From assembly GCA_007115705.1 (NCBI GenBank), contig QXEO01000382.1, forward strand, positions 2,170,781 through 2,234,780: a DNA stretch of 64,000 nt, given 5' to 3'. The stretch's first letter is position 1; the number at the start of each line of letters is the position of its first letter. Below are positions 10,901 to 21,103 of the stretch, in pieces. The position numbers were made by a program, and so were the translations under genes. The stretch comes from Dactylis glomerata (taxonomy: Eukaryota; Streptophyta; Magnoliopsida; Poales; Poaceae). The notes below the pieces were generated by a model. It made no database searches. It was not told the DNA's origin and was given only the letters and a program-made list of their open reading frames with translations.

Positions 10901-13111
10901 TTGTTTTATTTTCAGTATTTTTTATTTTATTTTAGTCTTGGAAGTCATTACTACTGTAATGACCACTCCTTATCTTGTTTATTTTGTTTTTGTGCCAAGA
11001 GAAGCCTCTAATTTGAGTGAGGTAAAGATATGGGGGTGTTGCTATCCTGAAACTGTTTTCGGTGCTGCACTGTAAAACTTCGTATAAATTCTCTATATAT
11101 ATTTTGGACCTAAAATTTCTTGTGCATATGCCCCAGGTTATATCCAAACTTTCGTTAGTTGAACACTTTTTGATTTGAGCAACATAAAACCCCTTAAAAA
11201 TTCGACCTTTGTCAGCTATTCAGTTTTGATAGATTTCTGCCAATATTTGTGTTTGCCACTTTATCGCTTTCTTTTGAGTTCTTTTGATCATGGAAATTTT
11301 TGGGGAAGTTGCTACAGTAGTATTTACTTTATATGTGGTGGTTTTGAGTTGAAACCTAAAGCAAAAAGAGGTTTATTATATGTTATGCTTACACTAATGT
11401 TGCTAATAGAATTGTGTTTAGTTTTGTATGAAGGAAGTTTTCAAGTGTAGGGATTGGAGAATGATGAGATGAGTTGAAGAATGGACAAAAGCTCAAGCTT
11501 GGGGATGCCCATGCATCACCCCAAGAAATATCCAAGAAGTACAAGCGTCAAAGCTTGGGGATGCCCCCGAGGCACCCTTCTTCATCGGCAAAAAATAGGT
11601 CACCTTTCAAAACACTATATTTTTATTGCTTCATGCACTATGTGTTTTTCTTGGAGCGTCAGTTTTTTTAGTTTTCTTAGTTAGTTTGTTTTATTTGCTG
11701 TGATAAATGGTTGGACCCCAACAAATTTTCTTTGGAGGAGATGTACTCGTTTTCATTTGCAAAGAACACTCTGTTTTTTATTCTTACTTTTTCACCGGGT
11801 GTTCTTCTTTTTCTGCTACTGCTTTTGGTTTTCGTTTTCGCCTTGATTTGTGTTCAGAACTTGTCATATATTTTCATCAAGGTGTATTTTTTCCTCTGAT
11901 CTTTATTGGTTTTCATCAAAAGAGGTGTTTATAAAAATTTCAAATGGTGTTGGAAAAGGGAAAAAGCTTTATGCAAAAAAGTGGTACAAGAAGGAGCTTG
12001 TGTAGACTGCGGCTTAGGCTTTTTCATGTCATGCTTGATGTATTTTTGATAGTATGCTTAGTGGTTTTTTTGTAGCATGACTTGTCTCAAATAACTGAGA
12101 TTGCTTAATGAGCCTTTAAAAAAATCATGCGTTATATTTATTGTTTGGTAGCATTATTTCGGTTTTCTCCTTGATGCTTTGTTTGGGTTGACTTGGCACA
12201 TGCTCACACATGTTAGACTCTTACAAAGTCACCAATAGACTTCATGATCATTTATTTTTTGACTTTTGATGTCATCTTATGCTTCTTTTAATGTCACTTT
12301 GTCACTTTGCATGATTATGTCCATTATTGCTCTCTTAGTTGGTCGCTCCCAGTCTTTTGCTAGCCCTCGCCTTGTACTGAGTATGAGCTCTACTCGTGCA
12401 TCCAACTCCAAAAAGCCAAAGTTTTCCAAAGTGTCCACCATACATACCTACTAGCAATTTGCTATTCCAAGTAAATTTGACTTGCTTTTATTATCTCTTC
12501 AAATTAAACTCTTACCAGTGTTATGCAAAATTCGGCCAGTAAAGCTCTCACGAATCGGAAGGCACACTTTACTTTTTCCTTGTTCTTAAAAATTTGACAT
12601 TGTGGTCTCTTATGTTGATTTGTTATGCTTGCAAATTGTAAGTTGGATTCTAGCCCATCCATGCTGTCATGGGGCAAGCTTTCAACATTGCACGTCTTAT
12701 TTGAGTTGATATTGTAATCTTTTGTTTATGGATGCCCGCGGTGTGAAATGAATTGGGAATCTTGTGGGGGATCATGGAGTTTGTATATGTGTTAGAGAAA
12801 CGTCGGGCCACCAATCTAAGCCATGCATAATTCATGGTGGAAATTTGCAGCATACCCATGGTGAACATTCGACGATGCATCTCATAATAAAAAAGCTAAA
12901 CAAATGGAAACTAAAAGAGATGTCGAGGTGTTCATTGTCTGCTTGTCCTACCATTTTGATGTGGGCTTGTTCCATATCGTCGGGCACGGAGGTACCCCAT
13001 TGGCGGTTCTCAATGATATGCATATACTTACAATGACAAGAGCCTTGCTTGGGACTCTAAGTAAAGTAGCATGAGGTTTGGGTACTCGTATTCATGGGAC
13101 TCGAGGTTTTC
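10901..13111 (+). other. Non-coding 3' region of A
   Basis: This matches B 44090-46290. It holds two copies of a polypurine-like motif AAGCTTGGGGATGC (11495-11508 and 11551-11564). ORFs here are short and not conserved between copies, so I call no gene. Positions 12003-13111 form one arm of the inverted repeat with E. Confidence 0.75.
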
Positions 13112-14280
13112 AATGCGTGATCTTGAATGGTTAAAGTTAATGCAAGAACACTCATGCTGCATATGCTTGACAAATCATAAGTTGAAAACCTAGTGTCCCG
13201 TGAATACGAGTACCCAAACCTCATGCTACTTTACTTAGAGTCCCAAGCAAGGCTATTGTCATTGTAAATATATACGTATCATCGAGAACCGCCAACAGGG
13301 TACCTCCGTGCCCGATGACATAGAACAAGCCCATATCAAAATGACAGGACAAGCAGATAATGAACACCTCGACATCTCTTTTATTTACCATTTTTATAGC
13401 TTTTTATTTTGAGATGCGTCATCAAATGTCCACTATGGGTATGCTACAAATTTCCACCATGAATTATGCATGACTTAGATTGGCGGCCCAGGCATTTCTC
13501 TAACACATATACAAACTCCATGATCCCGCAAGATTCCCAATTCATTTCACACCGCGGGCATCCATAAGCAAAAGATCACGATATCAACTCAAATAAGAAG
13601 TGCAATGTCGAAAGCTTGCCCCATGACAACATGGATGGGCAAGTTCCCAACTTACAACTTGCAAGCATAACAACTCAACATAACAGACCACAATGTCAAA
13701 TTTTTAAGAACGAGAAAAATAAAGTGTGCCTTCCAGTTCGTGAGAGCTTTACTGACCAATTTTCGCATAGCACTTGTAAGAGTTTAATTTGAAGAGTAGA
13801 TAAAAGCAAGTCAAATGTACTTTGGAATAACAAATTGCTAATAGGTATGTATGGTGGATACTTTGGCTAACTTGGTTTTTAGGAGTTGGATGCACGAGTA
13901 GAGCTCATATCAGTACAAGGCGAGGGCTAGCAAAAGACTGGGAGCGACCAACTAAGAGAGCAATAATGGCCATAATCATGCAAAGCGACAAAGCGACATT
14001 AAAAGAAGCATAAGATGACAACAAAAGTCAAAAACCAAATGATCATAGAGGCTATTGGCGACTTTGTATGAGTCTAACATGTGTGAGCATGCGCAAGTCA
14101 ACCGAAATAAAGCATCAAGGAGAAAACCAAAATAATGCTTCCAAACGATAAAAACAACGCATGATTTTTTCAAAGGCTCATTAAGCAATATCAGTTATTT
14201 GAGACAAGTCATGCTACAGAAAAACCACTAAGCATACTATCAAAAAGACATGAAGCACGACATGAAAAATCCTAAGCCGC
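12003..14280. repeat. Long inverted repeat made by A and E
   Basis: The arm 12003-13111 pairs with 13182-14280 on the opposite strand across a 70-bp loop. Identity near the centre is about 90% by eye, so this is a meeting of two related elements in opposite orientation and not a recent palindromic duplication. Confidence 0.8.
13112..14280 (-). mobile_element. Element E, left part: Athila-like 3' region on the minus strand
   Basis: Read on the minus strand this is the conserved 3' region of the Athila-like family. It stops at 14280, where D is inserted, and resumes at 54764. The five bases GCCGC (14276-14280) recur at 54764-54768 as D's target duplication. About 10 bp at 13112-13121 match neither side well and look like filler at the A/E joint. 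Confidence 0.8.
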
Positions 14281-14616
14281 TGACGAGGGTTAACTCGGAA
14301 AATGCCCTAGATGAAGGACTTAGGATCGGGGGAATAGGGCGTCGGATGAAATCGAAGGTAAAGGTTAGTCGAAATAAGTGTATGTCGAAAGTAAACTTGG
14401 GTGTTTAACCTGGCTTGCTTTCAATCTGGCCTACACCGTCCCCTCCTGGCCCCTATATATAGGTGGCCAGGTCTCGAGGATCGGGTAGGGTCCGATACAG
14501 ATTACAATATCGACATACGGTAAGAACTCGTATCTCGACTATCATTACAATTGGGCCTAGCTTAACGGGCCTCAGGGGTACTCAACTAACAGGCTCTATT
14601 AACTATACCCTTGTCA
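14281..14616 (-). repeat. 3' LTR of D (left copy)
   Basis: It runs from TGACGAGGGT to ACCCTTGTCA, with matching inverted ends. In the element's own direction it reads TGACAAGGGT onward. Confidence 0.9.
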
Positions 14617-14635
14617 GTAGCCCCTAAGATTCTAC
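14617..14635 (-). other. Polypurine tract of D
   Basis: On the minus strand the sequence ends in TTAGGGGCTAC directly before the LTR, the usual form in Tat-type Gypsy elements. Confidence 0.8.
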
Positions 14636-15556
14636 TAGAATTGCATATTCGGGTTGAATCTGTAATCTTTAAATCTTCGACTTATCAATTCTTTGACTTC
14701 TTCATATCTTCAAATCTTCGACTTGGTCTTTCGACTTATGTTTATGATAGTATTTCGCAAGGGGTTTTGACGAATAAGCCTGACAACTCTGACGGATCAA
14801 GAGGTCAGTTAACTGCTAGAACAGATACTTATCACCTACTTCAAATTCAATCCCCTTGGACTTGAATTCGGGATACTGGTCAAACCCACTCTTTTGCCGC
14901 ATTTAGGACTTACAAAGAATGAATCCCAGTGATTCTCAGGGTACTCAGTGCGTCCACCAAGATTTTCTTTGCGTCGTAGACATGGATACATACCAGCAGA
15001 GCGCATCCATGTGCGTATACCAGGCCACACAGGACGGATCCTAGGGTCTTACCTTCGTGATAAATCACGGCATTCGAGTTTCATTGCGATTACGGAACTC
15101 GAGAATCTTATATCGCAACCAAGTTTTGACTGATAAAATTAAAGAATTTCGAACTTAAATTGACTTCCTCCAATTCCCTCCCGATGGGAGTAGTCTCTTT
15201 GCATGTTGTCGACTATATAGTCGAAATTTGTATGATATCCTTTCTTCATCCTCGATATTGATTATCTCATCCTCTATCAGGTGCGCGCTTAGCGCTCTCG
15301 ATGGGAGTAGCCCGTGAGGCTATGTTTGAATACTTGTAGTCAAGCATAGGCTCGAAATTCACTTCGTCTTCTTTCTTGTAATTTCTCCTGTTACAAGCCC
15401 CCGAGCCCAAGGTGAGGTATTTTATATCGTGCAACCATACTCTCCCCATCTTGTTTTTTCTCCTTTGGTATTTATCGTCTGCTACATGCAGAATTTAACT
15501 CCTTTGTAGAATTCGTTTATGGGCCTTACTTATCACGGGGGCCCGATAATACGTGC
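14636..15556. other. D 3' region upstream of the antisense gene
   Basis: No protein motif is visible on either strand. It contains a repeated GATGGGAGTAG segment (about 15183 and 15301) and a polypurine-like GCCCCCGAG (15397-15405). It may hold distal promoter sequence for the antisense gene. Confidence 0.5.
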
Positions 15557-15566
15557 TTATAAATAA
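15557..15566 (+). promoter_or_regulatory. TATA box of the antisense B3 gene
   Basis: TTATAAATAA lies 99 bp before the ATG at 15665. The leader carries a telo-box-like AAACCCTAA (about 15588) and its inverse TAGGGTTT (about 15637), often found in plant 5' leaders, and is rich in CT. This looks like a working core promoter on the strand opposite to D's own transcription. Confidence 0.6.
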
Positions 15567-15664
15567 AGCACCTTTTGGCAAGGGTAAAAACCCTAATAAA
15601 ATTCCTCCTCTGCCGCATCATCTTCTCTCTCCATCTAGGGTTTCTATCTTTCTCCCGTTTCCAC

Positions 15665-16246
15665 ATGGCTGACGCAGATGGTTCTCGTTTGAACCTTGGT
15701 TTTCCAGTGGCGCCGCGAGGTCGGGGCCGCCCTCGTGGAAGCAAGAACAACACCACTCCGACCGCCGCAGGATCATCGTCAACCGCTCCAGTTAAGTGTC
15801 GTCCCGGCCACCCACCTGGTAGCAAAAACAAGCCCAAGGTGATTGGCGCTGCCCCAGATCCAAACGCTCATCCTCCTACTGCTCCCGCTGCTCCTGTTGC
15901 TCCTCCCAGAATCTTTTCTTTCTTCTGCATTGCCATGGCGCAGTGTCGCGAGATTCAGCGTCTGTCACTGAATTTCACCAAGTTTATGGATGGGCGAGTA
16001 CAGCGAGAAGCGGTTCTCCGCGAACAATCTGGCAGTGGGACTCCATACAAAGTGGAGGTTTGGTATGATGGCAATGATAAGTAGTACTTTAAGGGTGGCT
16101 GGTCGCAGTTTGAAGAAAACCACGACATCCACCAAGGCTTCTTCATGACCTTTGACTTCCATATCGGCAAGTCAAAGTTCGACGTGAAGATCTATGATGG
16201 CACTCAGTGCCAGAAGGAGTATGAAGCTGAAGTCCACTTTCATTAG
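15665..16246 (+). pseudogene. Antisense AT-hook and B3-domain protein carried by D
   Basis: The frame runs from ATG 15665 to TAG 16244-16246 (193 codons), antisense to D, with one internal TAG at 16082-16084. Residues 15-30 contain a GRGRPRGSKN AT-hook, with a second weaker copy PGHPPGSKNK near 52-61. A Pro/Ala linker follows, then about 100 residues (about 85-190) with the layout of a plant B3 DNA-binding domain: an FSFF start, a GWSQF turn, GFFMTFDF and a KFDVKIYDG strand. The single stop falls inside the B3 domain. B3 proteins bind DNA as plant transcription factors; AT-hooks bind the AT minor groove. Additional antisense ORFs between integrase and 3' LTR are known in Tat-type elements such as Grande. 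The B3 assignment is by eye. Confidence 0.75.
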
Positions 16247-16649
16247 AATATTCTTTATATGTAATTTCTTTTGATAATATCCTTGCTGCCGTGCTATATG
16301 TAATGAGTATTTGTACTTTGTTTTGATGTTTCTATTAGTACCATGAAAACAACTCATTGTTCTGAGGTATGCTTTCTATATATCGGGTTCTTTGCGAACC
16401 AATTGGTATGAAGAATATCGGGTTCCTTTGTGAACCAATTTATTTGAATATTATCAGGTTGTCTGCACAACCTCATGTCGAAGAAGATCTCCATGCTGCG
16501 ATAAAAATTTCTTTCGTACGACCCGAGGGTTGAAGCCCCCGAGCAGAGAATTAGAAATACTTGTACAATTTTGTCGAGTTCAACCCAAGGAACCCAGCCT
16601 ATGGCCTCATGTTCTGGGTTCAGAAGATTAACTCGAATTTAATGATGCC
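16247..16649. other. D region between the antisense gene and integrase end
   Basis: This holds two degenerate copies of a GGGTTCTTTGCGAACCAATT-like inverted motif (16383-16440), a related GGTTGTCTGCACAACC, and GCCCCCGAGCAGA (16535-16547), a 13-mer also present in T at 29115. It may carry the 3' end of the antisense transcript. No gene is visible. Confidence 0.5.
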
Positions 16650-16970
16650 ACTAAATTTACTCTACGCGTAAAAACATTGTAACTGCTCCGCATTCCACGG
16701 GTTGCCCTTGTCTTTTCCTGTCTTCTTATCTCATAGTCGATAAGCTCCTCCTAGTATTACTTCTGTAATGATGTAGGGTCCCACCCAGTGGGACTCTAAT
16801 TTCCCGTGGCTGTCTTGCCTGAGTCACAAAACTAGATCTCCCACCAAGAAAGATCATGGACGAACTCGACTACTATAGTAGTTTTGTAGACTCTATTGAT
16901 ACTGCGTGGCCCTTTCTAATGCTTTATATGTTGCTTCATCTAGTGCATCGACATCGTCATATGCCGTCAC
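16650..16970 (-). pseudogene. Integrase C-terminal part of D
   Basis: On the minus strand this continues the integrase broken at 48663 by B. The reading includes DALDEATYKALERA, a GDLVL strand, WVGPYIITEV and a GNPWNAEQL end, the usual C-terminal domain of Gypsy integrases. Several in-frame stops are present. The joint with the upstream part is the GTCAC target duplication (16966-16970 and 48658-48662). Confidence 0.8.
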
Positions 16971-17437
16971 TGATACGTCTCCAACATATCTATAATTTTT
17001 GATGCTCCATGCTTGTTTTTACACCATTTGCTTATTGTTTTGTTACACTTAGTGGCACTTTTATGCATTTTCCAGAACTAACCTATTAATAAGTTGCCAC
17101 AGTGCCAGTTTCCTGTTTTCTGCTATTTTTGTGTTTCAGAAGTGATACACAGGAAATATTCTTGGAATTGGACGAAACAAGTTCCTGAGGTCTTATTTTT
17201 CCCGAAAGCTTCCAGAGATCAAAAGGGGAGCCGGAGGGGGGCCACCAGGCCCCCTCACACAGGCCCGGTGCGGCCAGGGGCCTGGCCACGCGGGGGTTGT
17301 GTGAGGGTGCCTGGTCCCTCTCCAGGCGCCGCCCCTTCACCTATAAATACCCTCCGACGAAAAAAACCTAAGTACCCAATCAGATTTCTAGAACATATCG
17401 TGATCCGCCGCCGCTGTCGACCCGAAGATCGGGAGGG
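16971..17437 (+). repeat. 5' LTR of B, first segment
   Basis: It starts TGATACGTCTCC and holds the U3 foldback and the TATA box CTATAAATAC (17341-17350). It stops at GAGGG (17433-17437), the target duplication made by H. Confidence 0.92.
17244..17315 (+). promoter_or_regulatory. U3 foldback upstream of the TATA box (B, 5' LTR)
   Basis: ACCAGGC...CCTCACACA pairs with TGTGTGAGG...GCCTGGT around an inner GGCCAGG-GG-CCTGGCC. The fold ends 25 bp before the TATA box. Counterparts are at 47229-47300, about 56326-56351 and 60144-60216. Confidence 0.65.
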
Positions 17438-18572
17438 TGAAAGTGCAAACTTTGTTTCCCTCAAATTTTGTGTGTTAGATAACAACATTAGGGATATTAA
17501 CTGTGTGCTAAGTTGTGTAGGATTATCTGCTCAGGATTTGCCAGGCCGGATTATCCGGCCAGGGGTGGCCGGATAATCCGCCCCTCTGGAGGGTGGTGGA
17601 AAAATGGCTAAGGACTTATCGCGGCGTCACCCAGATAGGGGGGCCGGATATTCCGGCCAGGGGTGGCCGGATAATCCGCCCATCTAGAAGAGACCCCAAT
17701 TTCGGCTAAGGACCTGGAGCAGCGTCACCCAGATGGGGGGGGGGGATAATCCGGCCAGGGGCCGGATAATCCGGCCAGCTGGATAATCCGGCCCAACTTT
17801 GGCCGGATAATTCGCCCCTCCAAGTCAGCAACGGCTACATTTTGGGAGGGGCTATAAATACCCCTCCCCTTCTTCTACCTCAAGCTGCTCGAGCTGTGAA
17901 GAAAAAGACCTCATTTGGAGCCACCAAATTCGCAAGATCTCCTCCCTCAACCCACCAAAGTTGTTGATCTTTGGAGAATCGAAGGAGAAGGCCTTGATCT
18001 ACATCCTCACCGAAGCGATTTGATTTCCCCTCTCATTTGCTTGAGGGCCCTTTGGTCTTGGGTTCCCTTGTGTCCCTTGACCTTGATTTGTGTGATTGAA
18101 ATCTTGATACTTGTTGATTGAGATCTTTGTGGTGCTTGGGAGCCTCCAATTCCGTTGTGGAGTTGTGCCCCAAGTTTTGTAAAGGCCGATTCCGCCTTGA
18201 GGAATCCCTTAGTGGAAAGTGAGCTAGGCCTTTGTGGTGGAAGCTTGCACCGGAGAATAGGGTGAGCCTTTGTGGCATTGGTTAGGCCTGTGTGGCAACC
18301 ACACCCCTCCAACGTAGACGTACTTCCCCTAAAAGGGAAGGAACTACGGGAATTACATCCGTGTCTCTGTGTGCTCCACTCTCGGTTACCTCTCTCCTTT
18401 ATTGCCTTTACTAACTTGTATCTTGCTTAGCTTGCTTGTTGTCATATAGGTAAATTCACCTTAGTTGCATATCTAGAGAATTTACCTTTTGTGTCAAGCC
18501 TAAATTGAAAAAGAATTAAAATTTGAGTAGCACCTATTCACCCCCCCTCTAGGTGCCCATATGATCCGTTCA
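17438..18572 (+). repeat. 5' LTR of H
   Basis: It runs from TGAAAGTGCAAAC to GATCCGTTCA. Several copies of a GGATAATCCGG or GGATTATCCGG palindrome lie at 17545-17820, before the TATA box CTATAAATAC (17852-17861). A run of 13 G sits near 17737. Confidence 0.92.
17852..17861 (+). promoter_or_regulatory. TATA box of H, 5' LTR
   Basis: CTATAAATAC is flanked by GGGAGGGG and CCCCTCCCC, so the box sits in a short GC-rich inverted repeat. The same box is at 35071-35080 in the 3' LTR. Confidence 0.75.
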
Positions 18573-18590
18573 ATTGGTATCAGAGCCTCG
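18573..18590 (+). other. Primer binding site of H
   Basis: ATTGGTATCAGAGCCTCG follows the LTR directly and fits the initiator tRNA-Met primer used by most plant Copia elements. Confidence 0.9.
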
Positions 18591-18621
18591 GCTCTTATTT
18601 CGGGCTTAACCGCCTAAGAGT

Positions 18622-21093
18622 ATGGAAACATCACCTAGTGAGGGCTCGGGTCAAGTCTCCATGGGTGAGTTCAAATCCTTGGAATCATCCATGGCTTCCA
18701 TGACATCTCAAATAAGCGAGTTGCGTGAAATGATGGCGCAACTCATGCAAGCTAAAACTGCTAATGCTCCTCCACCTCCGGAAAAACCCGCTACTCCACA
18801 AGTGGAGAATGTGGTGGTTGATGTGGAGGGTGCCGATAAAAATGGCGATGCTAAGTCTTCCACCAAGGGTGACGGGAAAGGTGAATTCCCTCATTGGTAT
18901 TCACCCAACCCGCCAGTTCCTCATCCTCATATCAACCATCGGGGAGACCCACCTAAGCTTGATGCATTAAACTTTGGTCAATGGCAATATCAAATGATCT
19001 CTCATATGCGCAGTTCTTGCATCGAGCTTTGGAGGATCGTTGAGGAAGGTTTCAAGGCCGTGGATCCACACAACATGACAAGAAGAGAGACGGTCGATAG
19101 CCAACTCAATGCTACCGCTCTCCACATGATTCAAGTCGCCGTTGGGTCCAAGGACTTGCCTCACATCCAACATTTCTCCACCGCCAAAGAAGCTTGGCAA
19201 GGACTCTCCGACGTCTTTGTTGGCAATGAGAGCATGAAGAAAACAAGATACATTGCTTTCTCAAATCAAGCGGAGGGATTCTTCATGATGGATGGTGAGG
19301 ATCATCAAGAGATGTATAGAAGACTCAAGGCCATTGCTACCACCTTCAAGAACCTCGGTGCTCATCATATTGATGATGAGTGGATCAAGATGAAGTACAT
19401 TCTTGCTCTCACTCCATATGAGCCCGCGGATGTGAAGAGTGTTCAAGGAAAGCACAACTTCAATGAGATGACCTCCAATCAAGTGATGCAAGAGATTCAA
19501 GCCTACAAGGTTTCCGCACAAAATGCGGAAGATGCTCGTGCTCGTGCCATAGGAATGCAAAGAAGCTCTAACCTTGCATTAAAAGCAAGTGTGGTTGAGA
19601 AAGAGGTTCCTCTTCAAGCTAGTATTGAAGCAAGACTAGAGATGTGTCCCGAGGACATAAGACATGAGTACAATGAGCACATGGCCTTCTATGGAAAAAC
19701 CTTTTGGGTTGATCCACACAAGGCTAAAGAAGACAATCAAAGAAGAAGCAAGTCAAGTGGCTATCAAAGGAATGACAACAATGGTCAACGAGTGAGGACT
19801 TGCTATAATTGCAATGATAGATTCCACTTTGTTGCCGAATGCCCTTATGAGAAGAGAGAAGACCATGGTGGAAAGCTTATCCTCAAAAGCAAGACCAAGT
19901 CACCTTCAAAGAAGCCATTCGTGAAGAAGGGTGGACCAAAGAAGAAACAACCAAAGTTTGTGTTCTTGACTCAAGAAGAGTACTCCGCAAGTGAGAGTGA
20001 TGAAGAAAAAACTACAACGAATGAGATGGCCGCATTGGCAACCACCTCCACTTCCTCAACATCACTCTTTGAATCCCCCAATGAGGACTCTCTTGTCAAG
20101 AACGTCAAGTGCCTTATGGCCAAATCTTCCGAGGTATCACTCACATCTTCCTCCTCCTCTAAGACAATTGATGCTTCCTTGAATGATCTTGCTAGTCTTA
20201 GAGTAAAGGAGGAAATTATTGCTTTTGATGACTATATGTCTAGTGTAGATGGAGTTCATAAGATTCACTTTGAACGTCTATTGAGCCAATATGGTAAAAC
20301 TCTTGAAAAACTAGATGAACAAATGAGGCTTGAAAAAGAATATGCTCAAGATATTGCCTCACTAACCGAGTCTCTTGAAGAAGAGCAAGAGGAACGAGCG
20401 TCTCTCGAAGAGAAGCTCGATTCCATTGAGGAATCTAATAATGAAGTTGTTTCCAAACTCATTAAAGAGCGAGACCATGCTCTTGCTAAAGTAAAAATGC
20501 TTAAAAAGGAAAAGGTTGAATTTGGTGTTGGTCATGATATACTTGTTAAGGATTTAGAAGATCTTGACAAGGCTCACAAGGCCTTGAAAAGTGAACACTC
20601 TATTCTTACCAAGTCACATGAACAACTTCAAATTCAATTGACTAAGAATGTTGTGCCTAGTTCTTCTACTTCTACTTGTGATCATGCAAATGTTATTGAA
20701 GAAAATTCTAGGTTGAAAGATGAGCTTGCCAAGTCCTCCATTCCCATAGGTGAGAAAAACTTGAATGACCTTTTGAGTAAGCAAAAGGCATTTGGTGATA
20801 AAACAGGGATTGGCTTTGTCTCAAAGAAGAAGAAGAAGAACAACAAGAAAAAGAAGGCCAAGCCCGCACAAGCAAAGAAGGATCCTATTGTGGGTGGCAA
20901 AGCCACTCATGATGATCATGCGGGAATTGCTAACCCTCACTATGTCTTATTTCGTGATTATTATGGTGATGTGTATGCAAAATATGTTGGTCCACATGAT
21001 GGTTATGTTGCTTGGTCTATTTGGGTTCCAAAGACCCTTGTTGCTAACAAAAGAGGACCCATTGAAAAATGGGGACCTAAATCCAAGCAATGA
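18622..21093 (+). CDS. gag: gag protein of Copia element H
   Basis: This intact 823-residue ORF starts 50 bp after the LTR. Residues about 17-50 form a short coiled coil. The Copia gag core (UBN2-like) follows at about 110-310, with FGQWQYQM near its start. A CCHC zinc knuckle, C-x2-C-x4-H-x4-C, lies at 394-407 and binds RNA. A Ser-rich acidic stretch comes next, then a long coiled coil at about 535-690 and a Lys-rich block near 735-750. The length and C-terminal extension are typical of SIRE/Maximus elements, where gag forms the cytoplasmic particle. The stop TGA is followed by a gap of 10 bases before pol opens in another frame. Confidence 0.92.
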   Translation: METSPSEGSGQVSMGEFKSLESSMASMTSQISELREMMAQLMQAKTANAPPPPEKPATPQVENVVVDVEGADKNGDAKSSTKGDGKGEFPHWYSPNPPVPHPHINHRGDPPKLDALNFGQWQYQMISHMRSSCIELWRIVEEGFKAVDPHNMTRRETVDSQLNATALHMIQVAVGSKDLPHIQHFSTAKEAWQGLSDVFVGNESMKKTRYIAFSNQAEGFFMMDGEDHQEMYRRLKAIATTFKNLGAHHIDDEWIKMKYILALTPYEPADVKSVQGKHNFNEMTSNQVMQEIQAYKVSAQNAEDARARAIGMQRSSNLALKASVVEKEVPLQASIEARLEMCPEDIRHEYNEHMAFYGKTFWVDPHKAKEDNQRRSKSSGYQRNDNNGQRVRTCYNCNDRFHFVAECPYEKREDHGGKLILKSKTKSPSKKPFVKKGGPKKKQPKFVFLTQEEYSASESDEEKTTTNEMAALATTSTSSTSLFESPNEDSLVKNVKCLMAKSSEVSLTSSSSSKTIDASLNDLASLRVKEEIIAFDDYMSSVDGVHKIHFERLLSQYGKTLEKLDEQMRLEKEYAQDIASLTESLEEEQEERASLEEKLDSIEESNNEVVSKLIKERDHALAKVKMLKKEKVEFGVGHDILVKDLEDLDKAHKALKSEHSILTKSHEQLQIQLTKNVVPSSSTSTCDHANVIEENSRLKDELAKSSIPIGEKNLNDLLSKQKAFGDKTGIGFVSKKKKKNNKKKKAKPAQAKKDPIVGGKATHDDHAGIANPHYVLFRDYYGDVYAKYVGPHDGYVAWSIWVPKTLVANKRGPIEKWGPKSKQ

Positions 21094-21103
21094 TCTCTTA
21101 TAG

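Larger units (their letters stand above)
9547..13111 (+). mobile_element. Element A: 3' part of an Athila-like gag-protease element
   Basis: The sequence after L is colinear with B from 42737 on: gag, protease, stop, then the long non-coding 3' region. Its 5' part lies left of L outside the window. No 3' LTR is found; the match stops near 13111 and a 70-bp junction leads into E on the opposite strand. The family resembles Athila-lineage Sabrina/WHAM elements of Triticeae; the family name is an inference. Confidence 0.8.

Noticed and set aside
12003..14280. Recent palindromic duplication
   Set aside because: The arms differ by roughly 10% near the centre, too much for a recent foldback duplication. 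Two separate family members in opposite orientation explain it.
15575..15664. Longer start for the antisense B3 ORF at TTG 15575
   Set aside because: The ATG at 15665 lies at a normal distance from the TATA box. The stretch before it has leader character with telo-box motifs.
19991..20182. Small ORFs overlapping gag and pol of H in other frames
   Set aside because: Shadows of the long coding frames, with no start context or motif.
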